Positions 1 to 48,000 of a stretch of 64,000 nt of DNA are shown in pieces. Location of the stretch: the NCBI GenBank assembly GCA_037975125.1, contig CM075853.1, positions 31,884,613-31,948,612 on the forward strand, read 5' to 3'. The DNA is from Latrodectus hesperus (taxonomy: Eukaryota; Arthropoda; Arachnida; Araneae; Theridiidae). Position numbers and translations under genes: made by a program. Each line of letters begins with the position of its first letter. The stretch's first letter is position 1. The notes under the pieces are model-generated. The model had not been told where the DNA came from. It saw nothing but the letters and a program-made list of their open reading frames with translations, and did not search any database.

Positions 1-1471
1 AATTTACAATGAAATTGTTGACATTTTGCTTTGAAAAACAAATTTACAGAAAAATAAATAAATTTGTACCTATACGAGGAGTATATTTTTTAACAACATG
101 GTAATATTAATACTAATTATTATATAAATTATTAAATTATACTTAATACTAAGCAAATTCTTGTTTTAAAACAATTTAATTTCAGGACAATTTAGTTCTT
201 GTTAATGATGATGTAATTGTAATATTCTACTATACATCATGTCTATAAATTAATTCAATAAATTAAATAATTTTATTGTAGCAATTTTAGACATGTTTTA
301 AAATAAAATTTCCTTCCATGTATACATAAAGTACGTAAATGAAAAAGAAATTTATTTTTAAACATGTTTAGAAATTACTTTAATAAAATTGCTTAACTGC
401 GCAATAATTGTATAATTTGTTGCAACAATACTGGTATATACGTCATTTCAAATTCTTCCTACTTTAAAAATACTGATGTAAAAAGTTTGATGTACGATAT
501 CACTTCTATAAATTTCTATCTTTTTTATATCAAGTCATAAAATAAGCCCATTTATACAATCCCTGTTGTAATGCAAAATATTGAATAAGATATTTTAAAT
601 ACACAGAGTTGTGTTAAATTCAAAGCTTTAAATTAATTTGTTTCCTATTACAAGTCAGCTCTCAAAATTCAATATATAGGTATTGATCATCTTAAACAGA
701 ATAAAAAATTTTAAAAATAATTAGAAAAATATATTATGAAATCATTTATATTTTCAATATTTAAGACCTAAAATAGGTTAAAATCTGAAAAACAGAATTA
801 GGAATCTAAAACTAATTACTAAATTCCAGGCAATTTATGTGATATTTCTCAGGCATTTTTTTGAAAATAATTTCTTTTTTTTTAGTTTTTATAAATTCAG
901 AGATTTCTTAATCGATTTGTCTTAAGCTTAGCTGTGATTAAATAAATTTGTAACCATAAAGGTTTTGCTTCGTTTCAAATCAATTTATAATCATTCTTTT
1001 CAAATACTTTTATTAATAAAATAATCTTATATATATATAGATATGAAATTTTCGTAACATAAATTTTTACATTAAAACATTGGGTACTGCAAAAAAAAAA
1101 TTAAAATCCGATATTAAAATTTATTATGATTACTTTTTATTAGAAAAAAATACTTGTGTGTGAAAATCCTCATGCGTATTTTTTATTACATACATAAGTG
1201 AAAAAATGAAATATTTTTAAAGTTAAAAGATATTTTCAAGTGATTTTGCCAAACAATCTTCATATTAAATTCGGGATAAGGCACTTTTAAATATCTGTAT
1301 CATTTTATTAACTTTATTTTTTAAATGTAAATTTAATTCGTGTTCAGAAGGTTTAATGAAAATTAAAATAAATTGTATTATTTCGCATGAATTAAATATA
1401 TTTTCAAGTCTTAGAATTTAGAATCAAGTTTTTTATTTGAAATCTTCGAAAGAATAATTATCTCTTTCCAG
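1..1471 (+). other. 3' part of copy 1 intron 1
   Basis: AT-rich. From 238 on it matches 29552-30779. Bases 1-237 have no counterpart in unit 2. No other gene or element is seen. Confidence 0.8.
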
Positions 1472-6916
<5,445 letters not shown>

Positions 6917-6936
6917 GAGCATTTACGTTTTTTTAC

Positions 6937-6942
6937 AATAAA
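6937..6942 (+). promoter_or_regulatory. Polyadenylation signal of copy 1
   Basis: AATAAA 21 bases after the stop codon, followed by a T-rich stretch. The same hexamer lies at the same distance in copy 2. Confidence 0.75.
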
Positions 6943-8190
6943 GCAAACTAATTACGTGTCTCTTGACTTAATTCTCTTTCTTGCATGTCTCTTATATGTA
7001 TTTCTCAAAGCCAAGACATTTTTATAGAATTTAATATTGGTGACAAAATCCATTTTAAATTGCATTTTTCAATTATACACAAAATAATTATTGCCACAAA
7101 GACATTTCTTAGTACATGACTTCCATAATGCTATTTTGTGTTTAGTTTTGTTTCTTCTTGCAACAGAAGGAATTAATTAAATCTTTTTTATATTAAAATT
7201 ACACATAAAAGTCCATATTTGAGCTATAATTTCTACAACAGCCCAATAAGTATGTAAAACTATAAAATTCTTTGAATTATAAAAATCAAATAAAATTGGT
7301 GGAATCAGGATTTATTTTTCCCTTTTAATGACATCTTTTGGTTAAATAAGTAAATTGTTTTTGAAAACATTATACTACAATAATAGCTAAAAAAAACTAA
7401 TAAATTTTCGTATCTTCTAATTTGACGTTTGCTTTCAGTTTAGTAACCAGGCCATAATTCTCACTTTAATAAACATCGTAATATTTGGAATAATATCTTT
7501 TTCAATATAGCCTTATATTCTCGTTGCAAAATTATTTTATATTTGAATAACTAATGCGTATTCGAAAGACTTTATTTAACATATAGCATTAAAATAATCA
7601 TCCAAATGATTTTGGAAATATACACATATCTCATGGTGACAAATCAAACAATAAAGTTAATAATTAATCTGTTAATTATATAGTATTTATCATTGACACA
7701 TAGTCGAAATCGATAACAAAAAGTAATCATTTTATTTTATTTTTTGAAACATACAGAGTTTTGAAGCTTTATATAATTGTAATTATATAATTTATCAATA
7801 GTCAATCTACTATAATGATTATTAAAACATAAGAGTTCATCTGAAGGATAATTCTGTCGTTGATGATGATAATGGATTCCTATGGTCAATTGATCACAAT
7901 AATTATTAAGACAGTCAGTAGTTTATTGAATATCTTTAATAAAAAAGATATAAGGATCATAATTATAAAGCTTATGATATACTCTTATCGTATAATATAA
8001 GAAAATGTAAATAGTTGTGAAATAGTTTTTATTGAGGCTATAGTGTTTTAAAAAGTACACATTAAAAACACAGAAATTATAAGTGCGTATATAGAAATTA
8101 TGAATAGATTTTATAACTGTGATATTTATATTATTCCTGAGTCTATTCCATGTCTAAGTACGAAGTATGCATGTTAATGTACGACAAATG
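6943..8190. other. Intergenic sequence downstream of copy 1
   Basis: AT-rich, collinear with 36490-37747. No coding potential or repeat beyond the segmental duplication. Confidence 0.7.
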
Positions 8191-8191
8191 T

Positions 8192-8254
<63 letters not shown>

Positions 8255-8270
8255 ATATATATGTATATAA
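8191..8270. repeat. (TG)n(TA)n microsatellite
   Basis: Short TG run followed by interrupted TA repeats. The orthologous place in unit 2 holds about 106 GT copies. Confidence 0.95.
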
Positions 8271-8827
8271 AAGGCTACTTCTGCTACCATATCTTGCTTT
8301 TCTATTATGGTCCTTGGAATAACTTCCTTATTTTTACTATTCCAAGCAATTTTGAAAATATTTAAATCAAAAATGTTGGAATTCACTTTCATCAGTAAAT
8401 AAAACATCATACCATTATATGTTTTAATTTCTTTTAATTTCTTTTCTATAAATTTGTTAAAGTGAGTTAACTTATCCTCAAGTTAAAAAAATTCGATCTT
8501 CAAAATTCCCAGCTAAATAACCATTGAATTTTAAAAAAAAAACTTTTTTCTGTGTACAAAAATTTTCTTCGGCCAGAACGCTGATAATTTTAGCATTCAC
8601 TGAATAATTTTAAGAGAAATCGTTTCCCTAAAACTTTTTGTCTATAAATTTCTGGTTCAGAGCTGAGTTAATTTAGCTTGTCAGACTTTGTATAGTAGAA
8701 TGTGTATGCGTGGTTTCTTATGAAAGTTTCTTTTCATAAAACTTTTTATCACACATTGTGCAACAAAATTATGTATAGTTACTAATTTCGTAACAATTAG
8801 AATAGATTTGTATCTGTTTTAAAGAAA

Positions 8828-10542
<1,715 letters not shown>

Positions 10543-10808
10543 CAAAGAAATTAATAATCATGAAATTTCTTTACGAAATTCATACTCCTTATAATATGCG
10601 TAAACATTTTTCAAATAAATGTAAAAATTATTTGCAACAAAATTAATAGTAATTGATATTTCCAAAATTACAACTGAAAGAGCCAGGTGTTATTTTATCC
10701 CACACACATAATAAAAATCAAAGAGTAAGCTAAAACATAAATCGGTTAAGCAAAATTCACCTCATGTCATTTTCCCTGCAATCAAAGATAAGATTGTTAT
10801 TAGAATAA

Positions 10809-10816
10809 TATAAAAG
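10809..10816 (+). promoter_or_regulatory. TATA box of copy 2
   Basis: TATAAAAG 51 bases upstream of the exon 1 ATG, which places the transcription start near 10838-10842. The whole upstream block (about 10560-10866) is nearly identical to that of copy 3, so the two genes probably share expression control. Confidence 0.7.
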
Positions 10817-10866
10817 CGTATGGTTAGAACACGAAATTACTTCTTGATCGGGTTCTGGAATCAAAC

Positions 10867-36463
<25,597 letters not shown>

Positions 36464-36483
36464 GAGCATTTACGTTTTTTTAC

Positions 36484-36489
36484 AATAAA
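36484..36489 (+). promoter_or_regulatory. Polyadenylation signal of copy 2
   Basis: AATAAA 21 bases after the stop codon, same position as in copy 1. Confidence 0.75.
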
Positions 36490-37747
36490 TCAAATTAGTT
36501 ATGTGTCTCTTGACTTGTATCTCTTTCTTGCATGTCTCTTATATGTATTTCTCAAAGCCAAGACATTTTTATAGAATATAATATTGGTGACAAAATCCAT
36601 TTTAAATTACATTCTTTACTTACACACAAAATTATTATTGCCACAAAGACATTTCTCAGTACATGACTTCTTGAATGCTATTTTGTGTTTAGTTTTGTTT
36701 CTTCTTTTGCAACAAAAGGAATTAATTAAATATTTCTCAAATATCAAAATTACACACGAAAGGTCATATTTGAGCTATATTTTCTACAACAGCCCAATAA
36801 ATATGTAAAACTATAAAATTCTTTGAATTATAAAAATCAAATAAAATTGGTGGAATCAGGATTTATTTTTCCCTTTTAATGACATCTTTTGGTTAAATAA
36901 GTAAATTGTTTTTGAAAACATTATACTTCAATAATAGCTAAAAAAAAAAAACTAATAAACTTTCGTATCTTCTAATTTGACGTTTGCTTTCAGTTTAGTA
37001 ACCAGGGCATAATGCTTACTTTAATAAACATCGTAATATTTGGAATATTATATTTTTCTATAAAGCCTTATATTCTCGTTGCAAAATTATTTTATATTTG
37101 AAAAACTAATGCGTATTCGAAAGACTTTATTTAACATATAGCAGTAAAATAATCATCCAAATGATTTTGGAAATATGCACATCTCTCATGGTGACAAATC
37201 AAACAATAAAGTTAATAATTAATCTGTTAATTATATAGTAATTATCATAGGCAATTAATCGAAATCGATAGCAAAAAATAATCATTTTATTTTGGTTTTT
37301 GAATCATACAGAGTTCTGAAGCTATATATAATTGTAATTATATAATTTGTCAATAGTCAATCTACTATAATGATTATTAAAACATAAGAGTTCATCTGAA
37401 AAATAATTCTGTCATTGATGATGATAATGTATTCCTATGGTCAATCGATCACAATAATTATTAAAACAGTCAGTAGTTTATTGAATATCTTTAATAAAAA
37501 CAGATATAAGGATCGTAATTATAAAGCTTTTGAGCTATATTGTTATCAAATAATATAAGAAAACGTAAATAGCTGCGAAATAGCTTTTATTGAGGCTACA
37601 GTGCTTTAAAAAGTACTCATTAAAAACACAGAAATTATAAGTGCGTATATAGAAATTATAAATAGATTTAATAACTGTGATATTTATATTATTCATGAGT
37701 CTATTCCATGTCTAAGTACGAAGTATGCATGTTTAAGTACGATAAAT

Positions 37748-39043
<1,296 letters not shown>

Positions 39044-39204
39044 TAAATGGCTACTTCTGCTACCGTATCTTACTTTTCTATTATGGTCCTTGCAATAACT
39101 TCCTTATTTTTACTATTCCAAGCAATTATGAAAATATTTAAATCAAAAATGTTGGAATTTACTTTCATCAGTAAATAAAACATCATACCATTATATGTTT
39201 TAAT

Positions 39205-39545
39205 AGTCACTACAATCGATTAATCTTTGATTCATCAAATTGTGAATAATTAACATCAGGTGTTGAAATTCCGGTGATATATAAACTACTTTTAGATCAT
39301 TTTATACGGTTTTTCCCCTACCTAATTTAACATCCGTCAAAAAATTCCATCTTAAAAATTCAATGCTTATTTAGCATTGAATTTTCAAAAGAAAACCTAA
39401 GCTCTTCCTTTTTTTCTTATAAAAGTTTTTCTTCTAGAGAAACATTTATGGACCTCACATAATCTGAGTATAAATAATTTTGAAGGAAATAGAAGTAAAA
39501 ATGTTTCATTAAATTTTTGCATATTTCTAACGTAACTTTTTATTT
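39205..39545. other. 340-bp block present only in unit 2
   Basis: Unit 1 passes from gttttaat directly to ttcttttctata near 8424. Contains a short palindrome gcttatttagcattgaatttt-like repeat near 39363; no gene. Confidence 0.6.
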
Positions 39546-40173
39546 TTACAAATTTCTTTTCTATAAATTTGTTAAAGTGAGTTAACTTATCCTCAAGTTA
39601 AAAAATTCGATTTTCAAAATTTCCTGCAAATAACCATTCAATTTTCAAAAAAAACTTTTCTTTTTTTCTGTGTACAAAAACTTTTCTTCGGGCAGAACGC
39701 TGATAATCTTTGTATTCATTGAATAATTTTAAGAGAAATTGTTTCCCTAAAATTTTCCTCAACTTTGCAGCATTTTTTATTTTTACAAATTTTTTGTCTA
39801 TAAATTTCTGATTCAGAGCTGAGTTAATTTAGCTTGTCAGACTTTGTATAGTAAAATGTGTATGTGTGTGGTTTCTTTTTATAAAACGTTTTATCACACA
39901 TTGTGCAACAGAATTTGGTATATAGTTACTAATTTCGGAACAATTAGAATAGATTTGTTACTATTTTAATGAAAAATAATTTTTGAATGTTTTATGTCTC
40001 TTTCCTTCCTCTCTGCAAGTTATTTTTAAAAACTAAATAACTAAATAAACGAACAATGTAAATAAATATCAAAAGGAAACAAATTATTAGATGTCATGAA
40101 TTCGAAATTGAAGCAAATTACAATGGAATGCATAAATTTATGTAAAATATTTATGAGTACAATTTCACTTTTG

Positions 40174-40176
<3 letters not shown>

Positions 40177-40234
<58 letters not shown>
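40177..40234. repeat. (TA)n microsatellite
   Basis: Unit 2 counterpart of 8832-8975, shorter. Confidence 0.95.
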
Positions 40235-40237
<3 letters not shown>

Positions 40238-41567
40238 CCTCTTATAAAAAATAAATCTCATGCCTCAAAAAAATCTTTTTGATTTTACTGAAAAATGGAT
40301 AGACTTAATATCAATAGGATTTCCACAAAAATTTTCAAAGTATACGAAGAATTTTGAAAGTCACTGTATGTGCGAAATTTTCGGCAACCTATTATAAATA
40401 TAGTAGAAGCTCGTTTTTACGAGCTTCTGATTAATGAATATTCATGATTTTACAAACGAATGGCTGATTCCTAAAATTACCCTATAGAATTAATGATAAT
40501 ATACCTAATTTAATAGTTTTTCCTTTATGAACTAAATTTTTTTAAAAAAATTCCCTAATAGTGAACTCGTTTTCATGAATCTTTTGCTTGAGCATGTTTT
40601 ATTTTCTCCACTTTTTTTAATTTATATTTAAGAAACTTGGATTATTTTCATTGGAGAATCTTAAATCTTTCGAATAGAGATTAACTAACTAAACTGTAGA
40701 TTCTGAGGTCCAGTATTTTTAAAGCAGTACCTTAATATAATTTTCACCTTACACCTCATATATCAAAATATTAACAATAACATCAAATTAGAATATCATA
40801 AGGTCTTTAGCAAGAAGTTATCACGGCCATATGGAATTTACATTCCAGGCGCAATGCGTTTGGAATAATAAATTTGCAGAAAAAAATGATATCTAGCTCA
40901 TTTTTAGAAGAGGGCGTTATTAAAAAACTGCCATAACTAAAAAGATTTAAAAAAATATTTATTTGATATCTTGAGTAAAGATTATAGTTATTCCTCAAGG
41001 AACTTCCACAAAACAACTGATGCCAGAAATTTGCCTTCAGTACTTTGTGAATATTGATTCAGATGTAATTTGTATGCAAGAAGTATCAAGTATGTCAAGG
41101 TCTGTTACAATGTAATAACCACTTTGCTAAAGCTGTCGTTATAAGTTACCATCATTGACAAACGATATGTTGGTAAGCTAAGTACCCATGTTCATTTCAT
41201 GAAATAAAGATTGTTCTCTAATACAATGCTAGTGTATCAAAGTAACTATGTCGTTGCTTGCAATGCTTAGAAGAAATTCACTGATTGTAAACATGAAATG
41301 ACTCATTTCCAAACATTACTGTCTCTCATGAGGCTTTTCTTGTAAAATGTATTAGAGCATGATATTACTTAATCATGTTTCTTCCAATAAACTTTAAAAT
41401 ATCTCTATCTAAGGAATTTTCGCTAATTTTTTAGGAACAAAGCTACAAGATTTCCTTTTAAAAGATACGGGAAATTTAATCAAGTCTTCATGCAAAAGCC
41501 TTCAAAACAATTTTTATTATACATATAAAAACAATAACTATTGCAAAAAATGTTCAAACCTCCTGGT

Positions 41568-41569
<2 letters not shown>
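40235..41569. other. Intergenic sequence between copies 2 and 3
   Basis: Collinear with 8976-10363. No gene seen. Confidence 0.65.

Positions 41570-41615
<46 letters not shown>
41570..41615. repeat. (TA)n microsatellite
   Basis: 46 bp of TA upstream of the copy 3 promoter. Confidence 0.95.
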
Positions 41616-41618
<3 letters not shown>

Positions 41619-41882
41619 AAAAAATTAATAATCATGAAATTTCTTTAAGGAATTCATACTCTTTATAATACGGATAAAAAAATTTCAAATAAATGTAAAA
41701 ATTATTTGCAACAACGTTAATAGTAATTGATATTTCCAAAATTAAAACTGAAAGAGCCAGGTGTTATTTTATCCCACACAGATAATAAAGATCAAAGAAT
41801 AAGGTAAAACGTAAATGGGTTAAGGAAAATTCACCTCATGTCATTTTCCCTGCAATCAAAGATAAGATTGTTATTAGAATAA

Positions 41883-41890
41883 TATAAAAG
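41883..41890 (+). promoter_or_regulatory. TATA box of copy 3
   Basis: TATAAAAG 51 bases before the exon 1 ATG, in the same sequence context as the copy 2 promoter. Confidence 0.7.
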
Positions 41891-41940
41891 CGTATGGTTA
41901 GACCACGAAATTACTTCTTGGTCGGGTTCTGGAATCAAAC

Positions 41941-42001
41941 ATGAAATCTGTCATTGCTTTGCTCTTAGCTGTATCGGCAGCCTCTGCCCTTAGGGATAAT
42001 G
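41941..42001 (+). CDS. Copy 3 exon 1 (signal peptide)
   Basis: 61 nt, ATG to donor gtaagt, identical to copy 2 exon 1. Confidence 0.9.
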
Positions 42002-45000
42002 GTAAGTTCTGACCTATAATATTGACCAATAATTTTACGCAGCTAAAAATTCTATCATATAAATATGCATTATTCGAAACCAACTCCCCGTACTAGTGAT
42101 GCAATGAAGAATGTTGAACAATTTAAATCCTTAACAATTTTGCTGAATAAAAACGAAATTCAAACCATTTATTCTATCATTTGCTGATCATAAAACAAAA
42201 ATTAATTCACCTCTCCTTACAAAATGTTTAATTTAATTAGGTAGTACAAATAAAATAATAAAGTTATTTTGATTCACAGTAACAACTATTTTTCGCCAGT
42301 TTTTGTATAATAAAAAAATATTGGCAATATATCGTAATATTTAAATAATTTTTATTTTAATGTAGAATCATACCTCTTCAAGTATTTTCCAAATTTATTT
42401 TTTTCTCCTAAATGATTGAAAAATAAAGACGATATACCACATTGTTTAAATAGCTTTGTGTTTTTGATATTGTACTCCTTTCCGCCAAGCACATTTGCCA
42501 AAATTATTCTTGTCTCACATTCAGTATTGGAAAATGACAATAATTTTACATTACAAAGCATTTTATTAGTTAAAAAATATTTTTTATAATTGACGTATTT
42601 ATGTTTTAAGAAATTGCACATACTGCTTAAAAAAGAAACTTAAAGCAAATGTTCTTTAATTTAAAAATTTCATATTATAAAAATTTTTAAAAATGATTTG
42701 AAAAAGCTCCATCAATTAATATCTCCTCATTTCTAAATGCAACATACAGTTATTTTCAAAATTATATGCTCAATAATTTAAAACAAATAAACAACTTTTA
42801 CTGACAAGCTCCATTTCATTTAAGAAGCATTTTCTTTGTAGCTAATCAAGTAAAATTTTAACTCGATTAAAAAAAATTCAAATAATTGCGATTAGATTTC
42901 CTTAAAATATCAATTTATATCAATAAAAATTTTCAAATCACATTTTTTAATGATCAAAAAACAGAATCAAAACATTTTTTGATGTAAGCATTGCCTTTTT
43001 GATGAAAATACAAAATCCGTTTTTATATATATATTTCAATTGTTTTTTTAATAACTATGGAATTTTTCATGATTTTAATAAGAATCTATTTAATATATTG
43101 CACTTTTACACTAATTTTAAATAATCGAATGTGGATGACAGATAATTAAATTTAATTTTTAGATCTCTTATAAACTTTGTTTAAATCTTACATTAAAGAA
43201 AATTATTGATTATTAAATGTTGTAAAAAACAAATTTTTTAATCAGCATCTTAATTATTGTAAATAATTCATGTTTAATTGATTTCCTTTTTATGAGAATG
43301 TGGAAATGAAATGAAGTCCTAAGTACTGTTGTTCAGAAGTATAGTATTCTAAACATTTTAGAACTGATTAAGGAAAACACCCAGGGACTCAAAAAATCTT
43401 AATATTTGGGGTAACTGGTGATACATTATAAATGACTTTTTCATATTAAATATAATATGAAAATTATTGTGTTTTTGGAAATAAAAACTGATGTAAAATT
43501 TAGCAAGAGAAGATATAAATTTAGAAATAACAAAAATCAATAATCTCTAATCGAAAACATTTTTCGGGTATCTTTCAAAGTTACAAAAATTTGAATCTTG
43601 AAATTTAACTAAAAAAAGTTAAAATAAGATCATGTTTAAACTCCTAAGCCCATTTAACTCAATATATTTTATAAAATTTTAGAACTAAAATCATATCGTA
43701 TTATTTTACAAACTTTCCAAACGAGATTAGCATCTTATTACTTTGGCTATTTCAATGAGAAAAATGATATGGAAACATCTCAACTGTTCTGAAACTTCTC
43801 AACTTCTCTCTGTTATCATTACAATATTCTAAAAAAATGTCACCGAATGTGAAATCTGATTTTTTTATTATGTTCGTTGTTTCTTATAAAAATATAAAAA
43901 TATATATACTTTTAACAGTAAAATGCTGTTTTTACAGTATATTTAGATAAGCTTCATTTGGAAATAAATTGTATGCTTCCACATATATAGATAATTCAAT
44001 GCCATAATTTATTTTTAAATGTCAAAGCTTAATTTTGTCAGAAATATATTGATAAAAAATTTTTAAAAAAATCATTCAATTATTTTGTTTATTGCTTTTT
44101 TAAGAATCAATATATTTTTCTATATGAAATAATTAAATAGTAATTTATCTCTGTTTCCATCTCTTTTCAGAGAGTGGACGTGTTGCTCTCCAAAATCCCG
44201 ACCTCTTTCAAGGAGATATTCTTGGATTTGAACCAGGTGTAAGTTTTAAAGTTTATTATGTGGAAATTAAAAGTATCTATTCAATTTAATTGTTGAATAT
44301 TCTTACTAAAACGTTTTATGACCTCTCAAACACTGGGCTCCGAATGTAAGCTTTTATGGGAGTGTATGGCGATTGGCTTTTAAGGTATTCTTTTTATATA
44401 TCTTAAAGTTTGCTTACAAATCCAAAATAATTACCAAAATTTAATCTCATAAAGGTTGCATTTAAATGTCACTTTAATATTAATAATCACAGATCACTGC
44501 TAGCCAGTAAAACTGCAACACCGTAAAGAAAGGATCTCACGAACGGCAAAATCGCATGAAAGGAAGAAAAGTTTGGAATATGCAATAAATTATCATTTCA
44601 GAAGAACTTCGCAAGAGGACAAACCACATCTATATCACAGCATAAAGGAAAATGTAAACAATAGATTTTTTTATTTGGAAGTGGATTTGTAATGACTAAA
44701 TTTCCTCAGAATATATTTTATACCTTGTACAAAAAGAAGAAATGCTTACCTGCAAATGCCAATATTCGATAGAAGTAGAACCATAGTATAATAATTGTAT
44801 AGAGAGTGTTAATTATCATTTCGTGATACTATCGCTTTCCTCAGTCGAAATCCAACCAGTGTTAAGTGAGTAAGAAATCAATGAGTTGCAAGGAATATAA
44901 TGAATGATATGCAGGATATCATCACCCTCCGATGAATAACATTCATGTCAACGTTAATATGTGAAGTCTAAAGTCCTTCAGCTGGTGTGGCGTGGATGTG

Positions 45001-48000
45001 GAGAGGAGTGTCCCAACTCAGGTGTGACCTTGTCACCGTGGTTCAAAATTACGAGCCACTTGGTGATCGGAGATTATTCCAAACCCGTTAACCTAAAGGT
45101 ACAGTCCGGGACTCGCCTGCACCACCTGTATGTATGAATAACACTCGAGAGGTCAGAAATATTGTGAGATTAGCCTTATGAGTTCGTAGAACCACATATT
45201 GGGATCATTAAACAAGAAACTATCATGTTTGCATCACACCTCGTATCCAAGAGTACTGTATGACAACATTTGGATCAGCATGGTAAGAGTTGCTTCGTCT
45301 TCCTTTGACGACACATCATAGAGAATATCGATAACTCCGGTGTGCCCAACCACAAAGCTTGATACAGAAATTATAGTCAGACCAGTTTACAGCATTGTAA
45401 TTTCTATATACGTATCTTGTTGTACAGAGAAGAACGCTCATCATCCAGTTGCATTCTACATTCGTCATTGAGAACCAGCTCCTGTTGTGATAAAATGGAT
45501 TTCCATAAAGTGCTCCATACTCATATCACAAATTTTGATCAACAGTTATTTGAACAGTGATCAACTTATTACTGTCATCTTAAGTCTAATGACTGTGTTT
45601 GTCTTCGTTTCCTAAGAAACTTCAATTCACATTTGAAGATGACAAAGCAAGAACACATATTCCACGTCCTGTTTCAACTTTATTCTATACAGAGAGTATT
45701 CGATTGAGATCCTGGTCTACAAGATTTCCAGACTCCTCAGCGGCTGAAAAGTCATCAATGTTGTTGAGAGACACTCCTCAACTGTAACAGATGCTAAAGT
45801 ATAGCATAGTCTTAAAGAAGCATGGAATGAGTAGACTATTTCAATCTTCTAAAGCATGTTCGATTTCTTATCACGAGCGATGGCCAGTTTAGCTGTATGG
45901 AGTGTCAACTGCATCTACTAATTTTGCAACTCTTAAGCTGCTTGAAAATTTAGTATTTTTCTGTTCATATAATTCTGTTTGCGTTTAATAAATTTTTTGA
46001 TTTGCTTTCTTTTATGCTGTTGCAATGTAATGACCAGAAATGTATGCACGCAGAAAGATATTCGCTTAATAAACAGCAACACAAAAATTTTAATTTAATG
46101 TTCTGACATAAATATGTCAAAATAAGAATTCTTAACTTATCAATACAAGCATTTTTAAAATTTTATAATTCACTTCAAAAATAGCAGTTAAGATTTAATA
46201 TAAAAATTTTAACTCAGAATGTGTGTGTATACAGAAATCTATTTTAAATTTTGTTGTGTAAATATGCTTAAAATCGTTTTAATATTCTAAGATAGGAATA
46301 TCTGTATCAGGAAGGAAGTTTTTAACTTATAAGAGACGTAAAAAATTTTGAATTTTGTTTTAGTACGTATCGGAATAAGGGAGCAAAGTTACATCCTTTG
46401 TAATTCTTCTATTCTAACTTCCAGCGTTCTTCTTTAACAATGATATTTTTGTCATCATTCATTAGGACAGGAACGTCATTCCCTACACTCAAATGCGATG
46501 GACTGGAAAGAAGATCCCATACGTCATTGACAGAACTTTGGGTGAGAAGGTTTTTATTTAAAAAATATATTATTGTAATAAAATATCAAATTATTATTCT
46601 TTTAATTTTGTACCAAAATTTTATTTAAAACATTTATTCAAAATTGAAATACATAAAAAACGTTAATATTAATAAAAGGGTAAGTTTATCTGTTTTTTCG
46701 ACGTTATATTTTTTAAATATACTAAAATTAAGAAATACTCAAATACCAGATGAATATGCTCAGTTTTCTTCATTAAATCTGAATTTTGTTCAAAAATTTA
46801 ATCATATTTTGAACAAAAATGGTGAGAATAGCTGTAAATGTTTTGAATACACTTTGATTTGACAATGATGTAATTTAGAAAGAACTAGTGATAATTTCTG
46901 ATATGAAGTGAAAGTAGTTAATAAAATTGTGAAAAAATTATAAAATTGAAAAATTCATTTTGAAATTGTACTGTAAATGAAGAAGTAGTGCATTTTTTTA
47001 TATTTACATCTAGTGATCAAGTTAATCTTCCATTTTTGCTTAGAAAGTTTAAAATTTACATAAAATTCAATAAATAGAAGGATAGGTAATTTAACAGCTG
47101 GAAAGACATAAACATTTTGATTTATACCTCATCATAATTGAAAGAATAAATTGACAAAAGAAGTTAATTGAAATTAAAAGCTATCCCCACTTTATCTAAG
47201 TCAAATTTCTTCACAAAGTTCTGCCATCAATATTGTTTCCATTTCATCCTGTTTATTTTCCAGATTGATTAATAGACAAAAAATTTATTTTAAATATATT
47301 AAACTCTTGTTTTATATAGCTGTTAATTAATAGCTCAATAACCATCTCAAATCGAAAGCTTTCTAACCAAAAATCCTTGTTTATTTTGTGTTGACAATAG
47401 TACTTCAACACTCATTTTCCTCTATTCAACAGATGCTATAATTAAATTAAAATATGTCATTCCACACTAATACAAGATTTTATGAGTATGACTAGTCATA
47501 AAAAGAAATATAATTTCAAGATAGTTTGAAATATTCGTACTGAAAATTTGAAAGAATATGTTAAAAATCTCCTAATGGTATCCCATTGCTAGTAATTATA
47601 TGTATTTTTCTTAAAATAAAAATTTTATTTAATTTTACAAATTAATTACTGTGCATTAAATCATTTCTATTCACTGACTAATTTTAATCCCACTGTCGAT
47701 TTTCAATGATATTTTACATTTCAGCCACTCAAACTTCTTTGATTTTGGCTGCTATGAATGACTACCATATCAACACTTGTTTGAGATTTGTACCCAGAAC
47801 CACAGAACGAAACTACATCAAAATTTTCTCTGGACAAGGGTATGTAATATCTGGAAAACATTTTAATAATAATTAACTTTGAGTTAACATATTAAATGTT
47901 ACAAAATAATGTGAAACAAATACATATCAAACCAAAGTTTAAAGATTTCCTCTGCCATAACTATAAAACCGGCGCTGACAAAATTATAGCCGCCATTATA

